Below, piece by piece: positions 34,174 through 42,878 of a stretch of 64,000 bases of DNA. Within the stretch, counting starts at the first letter, position 1; each line of letters starts with the position of its first letter. The notes beneath the pieces were generated by a model. It was not told where the DNA came from, did not search any database, and saw nothing but the letters and a program-made list of their open reading frames with translations. The position numbers were made by a program, and so were the translations under genes. Origin of the DNA: Starkeya sp. ORNL1. GTDB taxonomy: Bacteria; Pseudomonadota; Alphaproteobacteria; Rhizobiales; Xanthobacteraceae. The DNA lies in NCBI RefSeq assembly GCF_012971745.1, contig NZ_CP048834.1, positions 2,852,001-2,916,000 on the forward strand. The letters are read 5' to 3'.

Positions 34174-36147
34174 TCATTTCTCCCCGACCCCGAAGCAGCG
34201 CTTCGGAGATGCGGGGATCGACGCTGCGACCGGCGCCTCCGTCACCTGAAACGGCACGTCGAGCGTCTTCCAGAACGACCGTCCGTCCGGCGCCGCGCGC
34301 GGCCGCGCGCCAACGCCGTTCCACACCCGGGCGAACTCGTCCTCCAAAGAGGCCGTGCGCGCAGCGCGCGCGCCGTCGCTGGCGAGGAACGCAAAGCTCA
34401 GGTTCTGGGCCTGATCGGAAACGATGATCTTCCAGGCCGCGGCGCCCGCCTGCGCGCTGAGCTCCACCGGCTCGGTCGAGAGTTCCTGGTTGCGCCCGGC
34501 AGGACCCAGCGGACACCAGCCGACCGTGAAATTCGGGCGCAGCAGCAGCACGTCGATCCGCACCTTGCGCGGCTCGCGGCTTTCCACGAACAGCTGCAGC
34601 TTACTGCCCGCGGGAATCTTCGTCGCGGCGATATGGGCACCATCGATCAGCTTCGGCCCGGTCGGCGTCTCGACCAACAGGCGATAGCGCACCTGCGCCG
34701 CGACGCCCGCGCCGCGGCGCTTCCAGTCAACCAGGCGCATCCAGCGCGCGTAGTTGTTGAAGCGCACACTCATCTCGCTGCGCAAGAGCTCACTCTTGCC
34801 TGACGGGAAGCTGCCGCCCACCTCGCGGCCGTCCGCGGTCGCAAGCGTCCATTGGCCATTCTGGAGCGTGACCTTCAGCTCGGCAGCCCCCTCGCTGAGG
34901 TCGGCGAAGTTGCCGAGCCCGTCCACGATCGCCTTACGGTCGAACGGACTGATCTTGCCGCGCGGCGGAACCGCGACCCTGATCTTGCGTCCCGGGATCA
35001 CGTACTCGAATTCGACAGCGGCAAGCACCTCGCTCGTCAGCTGCCGGCCGTCGAGCACCTCCAGCTCGGCGCTGGTGGCGGTCAGGCTCGTCACCTTCGC
35101 CCGCGCCTCGAAATCGGGGCTGCTCACCCAAGGGACCCGGCCGTTGCCGAACAGCTTGAACACCGAGCCTTCAGTGACGCCGAGATCGGAACCCGCGCTC
35201 ATGGTGGCGCGATCGGCGGCAACGCGCTCGGCTTTGACCGAATTCGAGAACGGGCCTTCGCTATCGAAGATTGGCGCGTCGCGATTGCCGAACATGCGCG
35301 GCGTCTGCAGCGCCGCTGCTCTCGGATCGGGCTTCAGCGCCGCGGCAACGCGGTCCATTGCCTCGCCCCACCTGGCCGGCGGCGCGACCTTCTCGTCCGG
35401 CAGCAGCGCGTCGCGCAGCGCGGCCGTGAACACGCCCAGATGCCCGCGGCTAGTCAGGCTGCTTCGCGACGGCTCATGCGCTTCGCTGGCGGTCAGGATC
35501 GCAACCGCGCCGCCGCGCCCGGGAACGCCGCCGCTGCGCAGCGAGAAGACGCCGTCGCGATCGCCGCGCGACGGGGCACTGGCGGCGGGGATCGTCTTCG
35601 TTTCGTCGGCGATGCCAAGGCGGGCGCCGCCGCCCGAAAAGCAGCTGTCGAGGATGAACACGGCCGTGATACCCTTGCCGTTCAGCGCCTCGATCCAACC
35701 GTACATTTCGTCATCGACGATGTCGCGGGGGGGCTGGCCGCCAATCCGTCCGTCATAGGGCACGATCGTCTCGTCGTTCGACTCACCCTGCCCGTCGCTC
35801 TTCAATGCTGAGCCGTGGCCGCTGAAGTACAAGACTGCCAGCGAACCACCCGGCAGCGACAGCAGATGCCGCTTCACGGCGTCGATGATGCCCTGCCGCG
35901 TCGCCTCCGCGTCGGCAAGGACCTTCGTGTTGCCGTCGTTGAAGCCGTAGTAGGAAAGCATCTCCTGCATTAGCACCAGATCGTTCGGTGGGCCCTTCAG
36001 ATCGATGGAGTCCTTGCCCGGGACGACCGTCGCCGGATCGTACTTGCCGACCCCGACGAGGACGGCGTAGCGCTCGGCCGCACGGCTTGCGCCGGAGTGC
36101 AGCAGCAGCGCGGCGAGCAACAGGACAAAGCGGACTGCTCTCGACAT
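34174..36147 (-). CDS. Exported caspase-like protein
   Basis: 657 residues. The signal peptide is residues 1-24 (VLLLAALLLHSGASRAAE). A caspase (C14, p20-type) domain spans about 26-290: YAVLVGVGKYD, catalytic histidine in LYFSGHGS (His111) and catalytic cysteine in FILDSCFSGG (Cys169). Both residues are present, so activity is likely, unlike many pseudo-caspases. The rest (about 300-657) is beta-rich and unassigned, with PVELSAQAGAAAWKIIVSD near the end, possibly an effector-adaptor or C-terminal sandwich domain. It is 13 bp downstream of the propeller-caspase gene. Bacterial caspases cut after Arg/Lys or Asp; its specificity is unknown. Confidence 0.88.
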   Translation of the reverse strand: MSRAVRFVLLLAALLLHSGASRAAERYAVLVGVGKYDPATVVPGKDSIDLKGPPNDLVLMQEMLSYYGFNDGNTKVLADAEATRQGIIDAVKRHLLSLPGGSLAVLYFSGHGSALKSDGQGESNDETIVPYDGRIGGQPPRDIVDDEMYGWIEALNGKGITAVFILDSCFSGGGARLGIADETKTIPAASAPSRGDRDGVFSLRSGGVPGRGGAVAILTASEAHEPSRSSLTSRGHLGVFTAALRDALLPDEKVAPPARWGEAMDRVAAALKPDPRAAALQTPRMFGNRDAPIFDSEGPFSNSVKAERVAADRATMSAGSDLGVTEGSVFKLFGNGRVPWVSSPDFEARAKVTSLTATSAELEVLDGRQLTSEVLAAVEFEYVIPGRKIRVAVPPRGKISPFDRKAIVDGLGNFADLSEGAAELKVTLQNGQWTLATADGREVGGSFPSGKSELLRSEMSVRFNNYARWMRLVDWKRRGAGVAAQVRYRLLVETPTGPKLIDGAHIAATKIPAGSKLQLFVESREPRKVRIDVLLLRPNFTVGWCPLGPAGRNQELSTEPVELSAQAGAAAWKIIVSDQAQNLSFAFLASDGARAARTASLEDEFARVWNGVGARPRAAPDGRSFWKTLDVPFQVTEAPVAASIPASPKRCFGVGEK

Positions 36148-36160
36148 TGACGACGCCCCA

Positions 36161-39100
36161 TCAGTTCGGGAAGAACAGGCCGGGGAACTTCGATGACGTC
36201 GAGAACGTCATCGCATGCTGCTTGCCACAAATGTTTTTTACATCGGCTTTCAGTCGAAGTTCGATGGTGTCCAGTGAAATCCCGTTCTGCGCATCATCCA
36301 CGTTCTTACCGTTGAGGACTTCGAGCAATACGTGCGTAAATGCGCCACCGCCGTTCTTATCCTCGCCCGACGGCTCGCAGCTCGCGACATTCTTTGGGTT
36401 GCGCAAATCTTTTTCCGGCAGCTCGAATGCGGAAGCGCCATCGCCGGTGGCAAGAAACAACGTGGCATCGAACCGATACAAATCGGTAAAGTCAGGCACG
36501 GCTCTGTGCGCGCGAGCAGGGTTGACCTTGTCCGGGAAGACCCGCAGATCGCGGCATGCATCAACGAAAATAATCAGCGGAATCTCGGCATCGAAATCTG
36601 CCGCGCCGAGCCATTCGACGATTTTTGGAATCCCGATGGCCTTGCTGGGAGCATCCTTCACGTCGGTACCGTTCGGCATGAAGAACCAGTAATCGGAGTG
36701 AATCTCCTTCAGCGAGAACCCGTGCCCGGCAAAATACATCAACACAACGTCGCCCGCCTCTACATTCTCGGCGATTTTCTTAAATTCTCCCTGCATGAAG
36801 TCACGCAAGGTCTTATAGTCTGCGCTGGACAACGGGCTCGTTGTCTGCTTGCCGTTCTCCATGACAAGCGTCTTGCCTGGCTCGTTCTGCGGCGCGGTCA
36901 GCAGCGCAAAGCGAGCGACCTTGTAGAAACCTTGGTTCTTCCAGAAATCGAAGAAACGCTGGGCATCTTGATCTGCATATTTGAGGGATGAGTTACGGCT
37001 CCCGTAGTCGCTGATGCCGACCGCGACTCCCCAGATCCGCTTCTGCGGGCACGCGGCCGAATCCGGCCCGGCGTAGGTGAAGTATTGTCCCTCCCGTGCC
37101 CCTTCGAAGTTCACCTCGATCCGAAGGTTCTTGCCTTGATGGCGGAGGCATTCTGGTAGGTCGAACGATGCATCAATCAGCAAGCCGTCGCTCTGCAACC
37201 GGCGACCGTGCTCCTTTGCCGACTCCATTCGGCCGAACCCGTCGATGGCGATCGTCAGGGGTGAACGTTGAGAGGTCGCGTCCGAGCTGCTTGCACGAAT
37301 GCTCAGTCGCACATTGCCGTCGACGATCTTGTCGCCACCTATAATCGCCACCTGCAATTGCGGGCGGCCGGTGTCCGGCGCGACCTCGGCGGTCGTCACG
37401 TTGCGATTGGCTTGCGCGTCGACGAAGACCTTCTGCAGCTCATCCGGCTTGTGCCACTTCTCGTTAAAGCGGCTGAGGGGCTGCACGTCGATCCGCCACG
37501 ATCCGCCGCCCGTCGGGATCGACTGCACCCAGCCCGCGACTTGGCTGCCGCTCGTGAACGAATAGTCAAAGTAACCCTCCGCGGTCCAGGCGATCCAGCT
37601 GCTCAGGTCGGGACGCAGAAACGCGCTCATCACGTTCTGGCCGCTCGACATCCGGTACCATCGCAGGATGCCGTCCGCGTGGGCTGCAATGACGAACTTG
37701 CGATCGCCACTGACGGCTAGCTGATAGGCCTCGTTGCGGATCCGTATGCCGGGAAACGGAGTCTCGGCGATGGTCTTTCCGTTCCACACGTCCTGTTTGT
37801 CGCAGCGCGCATAAAGCAGGCGATGGGTCGTGCCGAGGACGATGTGCCATTGAGTCTCGCCCGATGCCGGATCGAGGAACTGGAACGTCAGCACGCGCTC
37901 GATCGGGCGAAGTCTGAGGAAGCCACCAAGGCTTGCTGTCAACTCAGCGCGTGCCGGGCCGTCGAGGCTGTCCGCATCCTTCGGGAAGGTGATGCCGAGA
38001 CATTGACGCATCTCCTTCGGCTTTTCGCCAAACTTGATCGGCCCGCTCCGATGTGGAGCCAGCGTCTTCAGCAATTCCGCTCGCGACGCGTCCTGATCCG
38101 GGTTTGTCACGCTGACGAACGATGCCGTACTCAACGGCGCCATCAGGTCAAACGCGACGTAGGGGCGCGGTTCGCCCAGAGGACGCAGCATGACGATGCT
38201 GCCGTCGGAATTCGTAACAAGCGCCCCGCGGCTGCCGTTGCGGATGTCGAATGTGGGCCCTTCGAAGAAGCGCGAAACGTGCGGTTGGGCGGGATAGGTC
38301 GACACGTTGCCGGAGGCATCGAAGACGATGAGCGAGGGATCCTGCGTCAGCGCCGCGACGCCGCCGCCAGGGATGGCGCGCAGGTCCGTGGCGACGTTGG
38401 TGCCGAGGCAATGGCGGCTGGGCGACGCGTCCGCGACCGCAGCCCACCGCACCATCATGTTCGCGTAAGGATGGAACCCGGAATCGAGGTAACGAAAGGT
38501 CCTGCAAGGCTGGCCGGCCGGGGGCTGCTGCACGAAGTTGCCGGCCGCGAAAATCGCATCACCGTTCCAGACGAGATGGGCGAAGTAACACACCTCCTCA
38601 CCCAATTGCTCGCCCGGCCTAAGCTTGAAGAGCGGCTGAGCGTTGATCCGGCGATCGGGACCGGTGGCGCGCATGGCCTCGAAATCATAGACATGAACTG
38701 CGCAGGACTCGTTGGCGTCCCTCTCCGTTTGGGCGAGATCGCGGCGCGAGATCGCGACGCGCTTGCCGTCCGGCGAGAAGCTGATCCCCGAGACGCGGCG
38801 CATATCCTGGCGGCCGTCCCTCGTATAGCCGTACGCGGCGACTTCGAAATTCCGGTCATAGAAGACAATGCCGCTGTCGCCGCCGATCACCAGACTGATC
38901 TCCGAATCTCCGTTCGGCGGAACGGCCACCCCGAAGCTGTGGCATTCGCTGCGATCACAATTGCTGAAGAATCCCGCCACAGGCTCCGGCAGCACGTCCT
39001 CGTCGGGCCTCAATGCGTCCGTGTCGATCGGATGGGTCGCTGGGGCACGAGCAGCATCGCGCAGCTTGGTGACGTCCCACACACGCGGCGGCTGTTCGTC

Positions 39101-39625
39101 GGCGAAAAGCGCTACCAGCAGCAGCCGGTCTGCGCTGTCGACCGTGAAGGCCAGCTTGAGTGGGCGCGATGGCAATTGGTCGATGCTGTAGAGGATGCGC
39201 TTGTTGTCGGACCGCTTGAAGAAATACACGCGTGCACTGTCGGCGACGTTTCGCTCGAGCGGCACGCCGAGCGCGATCAGATCACCCGACGGCGACAACG
39301 CAATCGGACGCTGCTTCTGCAGTTCCTCGTCGCGGATCGGCGCGGAGATCAGCACCTCGGTCTGGCCGTAGCGCGAGTTGAGATCGAAGGTCGAGACGCT
39401 GCCGTCCGCGGTCGATGCCAGGACAAAGCGCCCGTCCGGCGACACCGCCAACGTCGACGGCACGCTCGAGAGCGGCGCGGTGAGGCGGATCTCGCCGCGT
39501 GCACGATCCTCGCGGCCCGCCGGCTGCGCCTGGCAGGCCAGCGGCGGCAACGCACCAGCCGCCATAATGACGCCGACGGCGAGTGCGACGAGATGGCGTA
39601 GCCTCAGGACAGACCGCGCGTCCAT
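36161..39625 (-). CDS. Large exported protein: beta-propeller repeats fused to a caspase domain
   Basis: 1154 residues. The N-terminus (LVALAVGVIMAAGALPPLAC) is a signal peptide and perhaps a poor lipobox. Residues about 50-700 contain WD40-like blades (STLAVSPDGRFVLASTADG, PIALSPSGDLIALG, GISFSPDGKRVAISRRD, LAVSGDRKFVIAAHADGILR). A caspase domain occupies about 862-1154: IWGVAVGISDYG, catalytic histidine in LMYFAGHGFS (His968) and catalytic cysteine in FVDACRD (Cys1024). Propeller-caspase fusions are known in bacteria, usually as intracellular sensors. Here the export signal and the operon of exported partners suggest an envelope role. It is the largest gene of the set. Confidence 0.87.
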   Translation of the reverse strand: MDARSVLRLRHLVALAVGVIMAAGALPPLACQAQPAGREDRARGEIRLTAPLSSVPSTLAVSPDGRFVLASTADGSVSTFDLNSRYGQTEVLISAPIRDEELQKQRPIALSPSGDLIALGVPLERNVADSARVYFFKRSDNKRILYSIDQLPSRPLKLAFTVDSADRLLLVALFADEQPPRVWDVTKLRDAARAPATHPIDTDALRPDEDVLPEPVAGFFSNCDRSECHSFGVAVPPNGDSEISLVIGGDSGIVFYDRNFEVAAYGYTRDGRQDMRRVSGISFSPDGKRVAISRRDLAQTERDANESCAVHVYDFEAMRATGPDRRINAQPLFKLRPGEQLGEEVCYFAHLVWNGDAIFAAGNFVQQPPAGQPCRTFRYLDSGFHPYANMMVRWAAVADASPSRHCLGTNVATDLRAIPGGGVAALTQDPSLIVFDASGNVSTYPAQPHVSRFFEGPTFDIRNGSRGALVTNSDGSIVMLRPLGEPRPYVAFDLMAPLSTASFVSVTNPDQDASRAELLKTLAPHRSGPIKFGEKPKEMRQCLGITFPKDADSLDGPARAELTASLGGFLRLRPIERVLTFQFLDPASGETQWHIVLGTTHRLLYARCDKQDVWNGKTIAETPFPGIRIRNEAYQLAVSGDRKFVIAAHADGILRWYRMSSGQNVMSAFLRPDLSSWIAWTAEGYFDYSFTSGSQVAGWVQSIPTGGGSWRIDVQPLSRFNEKWHKPDELQKVFVDAQANRNVTTAEVAPDTGRPQLQVAIIGGDKIVDGNVRLSIRASSSDATSQRSPLTIAIDGFGRMESAKEHGRRLQSDGLLIDASFDLPECLRHQGKNLRIEVNFEGAREGQYFTYAGPDSAACPQKRIWGVAVGISDYGSRNSSLKYADQDAQRFFDFWKNQGFYKVARFALLTAPQNEPGKTLVMENGKQTTSPLSSADYKTLRDFMQGEFKKIAENVEAGDVVLMYFAGHGFSLKEIHSDYWFFMPNGTDVKDAPSKAIGIPKIVEWLGAADFDAEIPLIIFVDACRDLRVFPDKVNPARAHRAVPDFTDLYRFDATLFLATGDGASAFELPEKDLRNPKNVASCEPSGEDKNGGGAFTHVLLEVLNGKNVDDAQNGISLDTIELRLKADVKNICGKQHAMTFSTSSKFPGLFFPN

Positions 39626-39648
39626 TGTTCGGATTTCCCGTTGATCGT

Positions 39649-40233
39649 CTATCTTATCTGTTGCAATCCGAAAGGCGGCTGAGTCGGCGGCCTCCCCATC
39701 TGCTGCGATCCAAAAGGCGGCTGAGTCGGCGGCCTCCCCATCTGCTGCGATCCAAAAGGCGGCTGAGTCGGCGGCCTCCCCATCTGCTGCGATCCAAAAG
39801 GCGGCTGAGTCGGCGGCCCCAACGAGGGTGCCTGAGACGCCGCGAAAGGTGGCTGGCGCAACTGGTCCACGATGAGGGGGACGAGCGGATTCAGCGCGTC
39901 CACAGCAATCACCGGCTGCATCGGGCCGGTCGGCGCACTGGACATCGGCGGCGGCCGCTGCTCATCAGTACCAAATGGCGGCTGAGGCGGCGGCCGCGGC
40001 GAGGGTGCCGGAGACGCCGCGAATGGTGGCTGGCGCGGCTGCGTTGGGTCGGACGGCGCACTGGACATCGGCGGCGGCCGCTGCTCGTCAGTACCAAATG
40101 GCGGCTGCGCCGCGACCTCGCCCGGCCCCTGCCTAACGAGGTCACTTGGCTGCGTCCGCGATTGCGCTATCGCAGCAAACGGAGTGATCGTGACCAGCAG
40201 TAGCCCGGGCAGCGCGCGACAGTATATCATCAT
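39649..40233 (-). CDS. Exported proline-rich repeat protein
   Basis: About 194 residues from ATG 40233 (a GTG at 40257 overlaps the upstream stop). A signal peptide (ALPGLLLVTITPFAAIAQ) is followed by a low-complexity region built of repeats: GTDEQRPPPMSSAP occurs twice, RQPPFAAS twice, and QPPFGSQQMGRPPT about three and a half times at the C-terminus. No enzyme motif. Such chains often span the periplasm or bind partners. It sits between the 110-residue proline-rich gene and the propeller-caspase gene, 23 bp upstream of the latter. Confidence 0.7.
   Translation of the reverse strand: MMIYCRALPGLLLVTITPFAAIAQSRTQPSDLVRQGPGEVAAQPPFGTDEQRPPPMSSAPSDPTQPRQPPFAASPAPSPRPPPQPPFGTDEQRPPPMSSAPTGPMQPVIAVDALNPLVPLIVDQLRQPPFAASQAPSLGPPTQPPFGSQQMGRPPTQPPFGSQQMGRPPTQPPFGSQQMGRPPTQPPFGLQQIR
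39671..39818. repeat. 42-bp tandem repeat, about 3.5 copies, in frame
   Basis: Units starting at 39671, 39713, 39755 and (partial) 39797 have an exact 42-bp period and encode the 14-residue unit QPPFGSQQMGRPPT on the minus strand. The near identity of the units suggests recent expansion and copy-number variability. Confidence 0.9.
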
Positions 40234-40253
40234 GGTGCCTCTGCCTCCCGGCG

Positions 40254-40586
40254 TCACTGCCGCTTGAAAAGATTACGTTGCACCTCCATCAAACCGCCCT
40301 GCGGCAGCTGGCGAAGGCTATCGCGGAACGGCGCACTGCCCTTATCGAGCGTCATGTCGACGATCGGCGCTATCGGAGGTTCCTGCGTACCTATCGGAGG
40401 CTGTGGTGGTGCAGGGTCCGGCGCCGCCCTCAGCACAGGGTACAATGTTGCCTGTGGTGTGAGGTATGGTGGAGGCGGCGGTGCTTCAGTGGGGGAAATG
40501 GGTGGCTGGGCCGGCTGCGCGCGCGCCGGGGCGGCGATAAGGGTCGCCACGATGAGGAAGGCCGCTGGAGAAGTCTGAAAAATCAT
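40254..40586 (-). CDS. Small exported proline-rich protein
   Basis: 110 residues with signal peptide (AAFLIVATLIAAPARAQ) followed by a proline-rich middle (PTEAPPPPPYLTPQ, PPQPPIGTQEPPIAP) and a C-terminus LRQLPQGGLMEVQRNLFKRQ. No family recognised. It resembles the next protein in composition and is coupled to it: its stop overlaps a GTG of the downstream frame. Probably a structural or adaptor component of the same system. Confidence 0.65.
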   Translation of the reverse strand: MIFQTSPAAFLIVATLIAAPARAQPAQPPISPTEAPPPPPYLTPQATLYPVLRAAPDPAPPQPPIGTQEPPIAPIVDMTLDKGSAPFRDSLRQLPQGGLMEVQRNLFKRQ

Positions 40587-40621
40587 CCTCGAGATCCTTC
40601 CAAGCGATTAAGGCGGCACAG

Positions 40622-40861
40622 TTATTTATCCGTGTTCCTAGGTGGCGTTGGACCTGCATATCTTCGTAAGTCGTCTTCAACGACGATTGGGGAGGTGGAA
40701 GCCTTGACCGTATCCTGCAGCATCGGCGTAGTCTTTGCTTTTGGAGGGCTAGTTTCCTTCACTGCAAGTGCGCCTGCTGCGGCTGCCGCCGATATGTTCG
40801 GTGTCTTCAGCACGAAGACACGAAGGACGGTTGTATCCCGGTCCAATCTTGACACCGACAT
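40622..40861 (-). CDS. Small hypothetical protein of the caspase operon
   Basis: 79 residues in the 23-bp to 35-bp gaps between trypsin-like and proline-rich genes, same strand. It has an alanine-rich hydrophobic patch (NISAAAAAGALAV) but no clear signal peptide, and a charged tail. No strong ribosome site is visible. Coding status rests on position and length only. Confidence 0.4.
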   Translation of the reverse strand: MSVSRLDRDTTVLRVFVLKTPNISAAAAAGALAVKETSPPKAKTTPMLQDTVKASTSPIVVEDDLRRYAGPTPPRNTDK

Positions 40862-40884
40862 GTTAATTGCGGCGGCAGCGCCGC

Positions 40885-41892
40885 CTATTTCTTCAGAATA
40901 TGGGCGAACTCCGACGTCAATGTTACATCCTCCCTCCTACAACCATCGCCGGGGCATTTCTCCGAAAACGAACAGGTCAGGCCCGGAACGAAATCAGTTT
41001 CGCCGCGGACCAAAATGCCTTCCGCGAGCAACTGGCCTTGCTTCAGCCTGTCGCTGTTGAGGACCACCGAGCCCGAACTTCCGTGATAGGTATCGAGGTT
41101 CGCCGTCAGATATCTTTTGTGGATCTCGTGAACGTCGGCACCGCCGGCAATTTTGACCGGCAACCCCAGCGGATAGCCGACGACAGTCAGCGCGGTTCCT
41201 TTCCGCGGAGGCGATGTGGTCGTCTTCGTGCGGATATCGACCTGCGGGCCGTTGATGTCGCGATCGACCTCGACGATGCGCCAGTCGCTGTCGCCCGAAT
41301 ACTCACCTGCGATGATCTTGACGCATCGATAGATGCGCTCGCTCGGAATTCCCTTGTCCGGCGCGTCGTTCTCTTCCCTCATATGAAAGCCGAAGACGAA
41401 GGCGGTGTCACTGCATTGCTGGCGGGTCTTGATGCAATGACCGGCCGTCGCCATCCAGCGTTTTCCAACCTTAAACGCCGAGCAATTCCCCGGTAGTGGC
41501 TCGTCCCAAAAGCGCTCTGGAGCAAGACGATTGTTTGCCACCGCGTCCTCCGGCGAGCAGAGCTTTAGGGCGTCTGGGCGGGGTTGCAGGTACCACTTCG
41601 TCTTTTGTTCGTCCGCGCTCTTGAGTTGGCCGCGGGAGACGAGGACCGCCGTCGCCTGCGCCGCCTTGCGCTCATGCTCGGTCAGCACAGGATCGTAGAA
41701 ATTCCTGCGATCATCGCAGCCGTAGATTGGCTTGGCTTCGGTATCCTTCGCAGCCAAAGCCGCGTCGAACCGCCGCTTGAGGGTCGGCTCTAGCACATCG
41801 GGGCAACTCTGCGCCTGGGCCGCGAGCAGCGGCAACATGCACAACGCGGCACAGAGCAACGATAATTTAATGCAACCCGGACCTGGAAACAT
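40885..41892 (-). CDS. Exported trypsin-like serine protease
   Basis: 335 residues. The signal peptide is LSLLCAALCMLPLLAAQAQ. The catalytic triad is visible: histidine in MATAGHC (His152), aspartate in SGDSDWRIVEVD (Asp203) and serine in YHGSSGSVV (Ser273). Several cysteines suggest disulfides, in keeping with a periplasmic or secreted protein. An extra N-terminal region of about 100 residues precedes the protease domain and could be a pro-region. It is the second gene of the operon. A protease plus caspases in one operon suggests a cleavage cascade, which is inference. Confidence 0.85.
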   Translation of the reverse strand: MFPGPGCIKLSLLCAALCMLPLLAAQAQSCPDVLEPTLKRRFDAALAAKDTEAKPIYGCDDRRNFYDPVLTEHERKAAQATAVLVSRGQLKSADEQKTKWYLQPRPDALKLCSPEDAVANNRLAPERFWDEPLPGNCSAFKVGKRWMATAGHCIKTRQQCSDTAFVFGFHMREENDAPDKGIPSERIYRCVKIIAGEYSGDSDWRIVEVDRDINGPQVDIRTKTTTSPPRKGTALTVVGYPLGLPVKIAGGADVHEIHKRYLTANLDTYHGSSGSVVLNSDRLKQGQLLAEGILVRGETDFVPGLTCSFSEKCPGDGCRREDVTLTSEFAHILKK

Positions 41893-41972
41893 TTCATTCG
41901 CCCCTCAACCCATGCTTGCACACGCAACTTTTTCACGCAAGGCCACACTTCTTCGCCAGTTGCGAGCACCGC

Positions 41973-42878
41973 CTAGCGAAGCTCGAGACTGATCGGCAAG
42001 GACAGCGTCGCCTCCGCCTCGGTCGATGCACCGGCGACAGGCCGATGCGCGAGGACCTTCACGCCGGGCAGCTGTGCCTTCTTCGGCTTGGGCGCTTTCG
42101 CAGCGACCGTTGTCAAAGCTCCGAGCGACAGCGAAAAGGAGATCTTGTCTGCGTCGACCGCGATGCGCGACACCGCGAACGACTGTGGCTCGAGCTTGAG
42201 AAAGAACTTCCTGCCGGCGGCCGTCACCGGCAACGTGACCGGCCCCCACAGCTTCGCGATCTCCTTTTTGATGACATCGCAGGTGACATTCGCCTGGAGT
42301 TCGCTCCTCAGGAATTTGCTGGCGACGAATTCAGAAAAGCTCGGAATGGACTTCTCCACCTTGGAAGGCAGAGCCGCCTTCTCCGTGAAATTCACTGACG
42401 GTTCGCCGAACTTCAGGACCGGGCACCAGTCGGAACCGACGTCGAAAGCAAAGTCGATGGTCGCGTCGCCGCTCCGAGCCACCGGGAAGCCGCCGACGGT
42501 CGCGACCAGCTTGAACGGCGCCACGGCGCGCAACGGGAATTGCGTCTGACCGGAGGGTGCAAGCGTGACATTCCCCATCGTCAACGTGCCGTTGTAGCTG
42601 ACCAAGCCGGCGGCAGCTTTGCCCTTTGCCTGAAACCGATACTCGAACTGATTGATCAGTTGCGCGATCTTCTCGAACGGCAAGCTGACGTTGACGGCGA
42701 GCTCTGCCGCCTTGTGCGGAGCCGGCGCGGCGGCCTTGTCACCGGCCGGCGTCTCGGACTGTGATACGCCGCCCCGGGGTTTAACGAGGATCACCCCTTC
42801 GGCGCCATGGATCATAGACATGCCGGCGGCGATCACACAGGCAAGCACGCGCGGCCTCATCCAAACGAACGATGTCAT
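41973..42878 (-). CDS. Exported DUF4403-like protein, first gene of the operon
   Basis: 301 residues from ATG 42878 (AGGGGCC upstream); the open frame to 43187 is read-through. After a signal peptide (VLACVIAAGMSMIHG) comes an alanine/lysine linker (AGDKAAAPAPHKA) and a domain with the amphipathic pattern AVNVSLPFEKIAQLINQFEYRF, VAPFKLVATVGGFPVARSGD and ITYRFDV-like strands, suggestive of a lipid-binding-like DUF4403 fold. The family match is tentative. It heads the nine-gene minus-strand run, with 80 bp to the protease. Confidence 0.55.
   Translation of the reverse strand: MTSFVWMRPRVLACVIAAGMSMIHGAEGVILVKPRGGVSQSETPAGDKAAAPAPHKAAELAVNVSLPFEKIAQLINQFEYRFQAKGKAAAGLVSYNGTLTMGNVTLAPSGQTQFPLRAVAPFKLVATVGGFPVARSGDATIDFAFDVGSDWCPVLKFGEPSVNFTEKAALPSKVEKSIPSFSEFVASKFLRSELQANVTCDVIKKEIAKLWGPVTLPVTAAGRKFFLKLEPQSFAVSRIAVDADKISFSLSLGALTTVAAKAPKPKKAQLPGVKVLAHRPVAGASTEAEATLSLPISLELR

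Noticed and set aside
37823..39601. 592-codon plus-strand frame
   Set aside because: It is the complement of the propeller-caspase gene, and its sequence is dominated by Arg/Asp/Glu shadows.
39671..39818. CRISPR array
   Set aside because: Units are contiguous 42-bp in-frame repeats without variable spacers and they encode a proline-rich protein.
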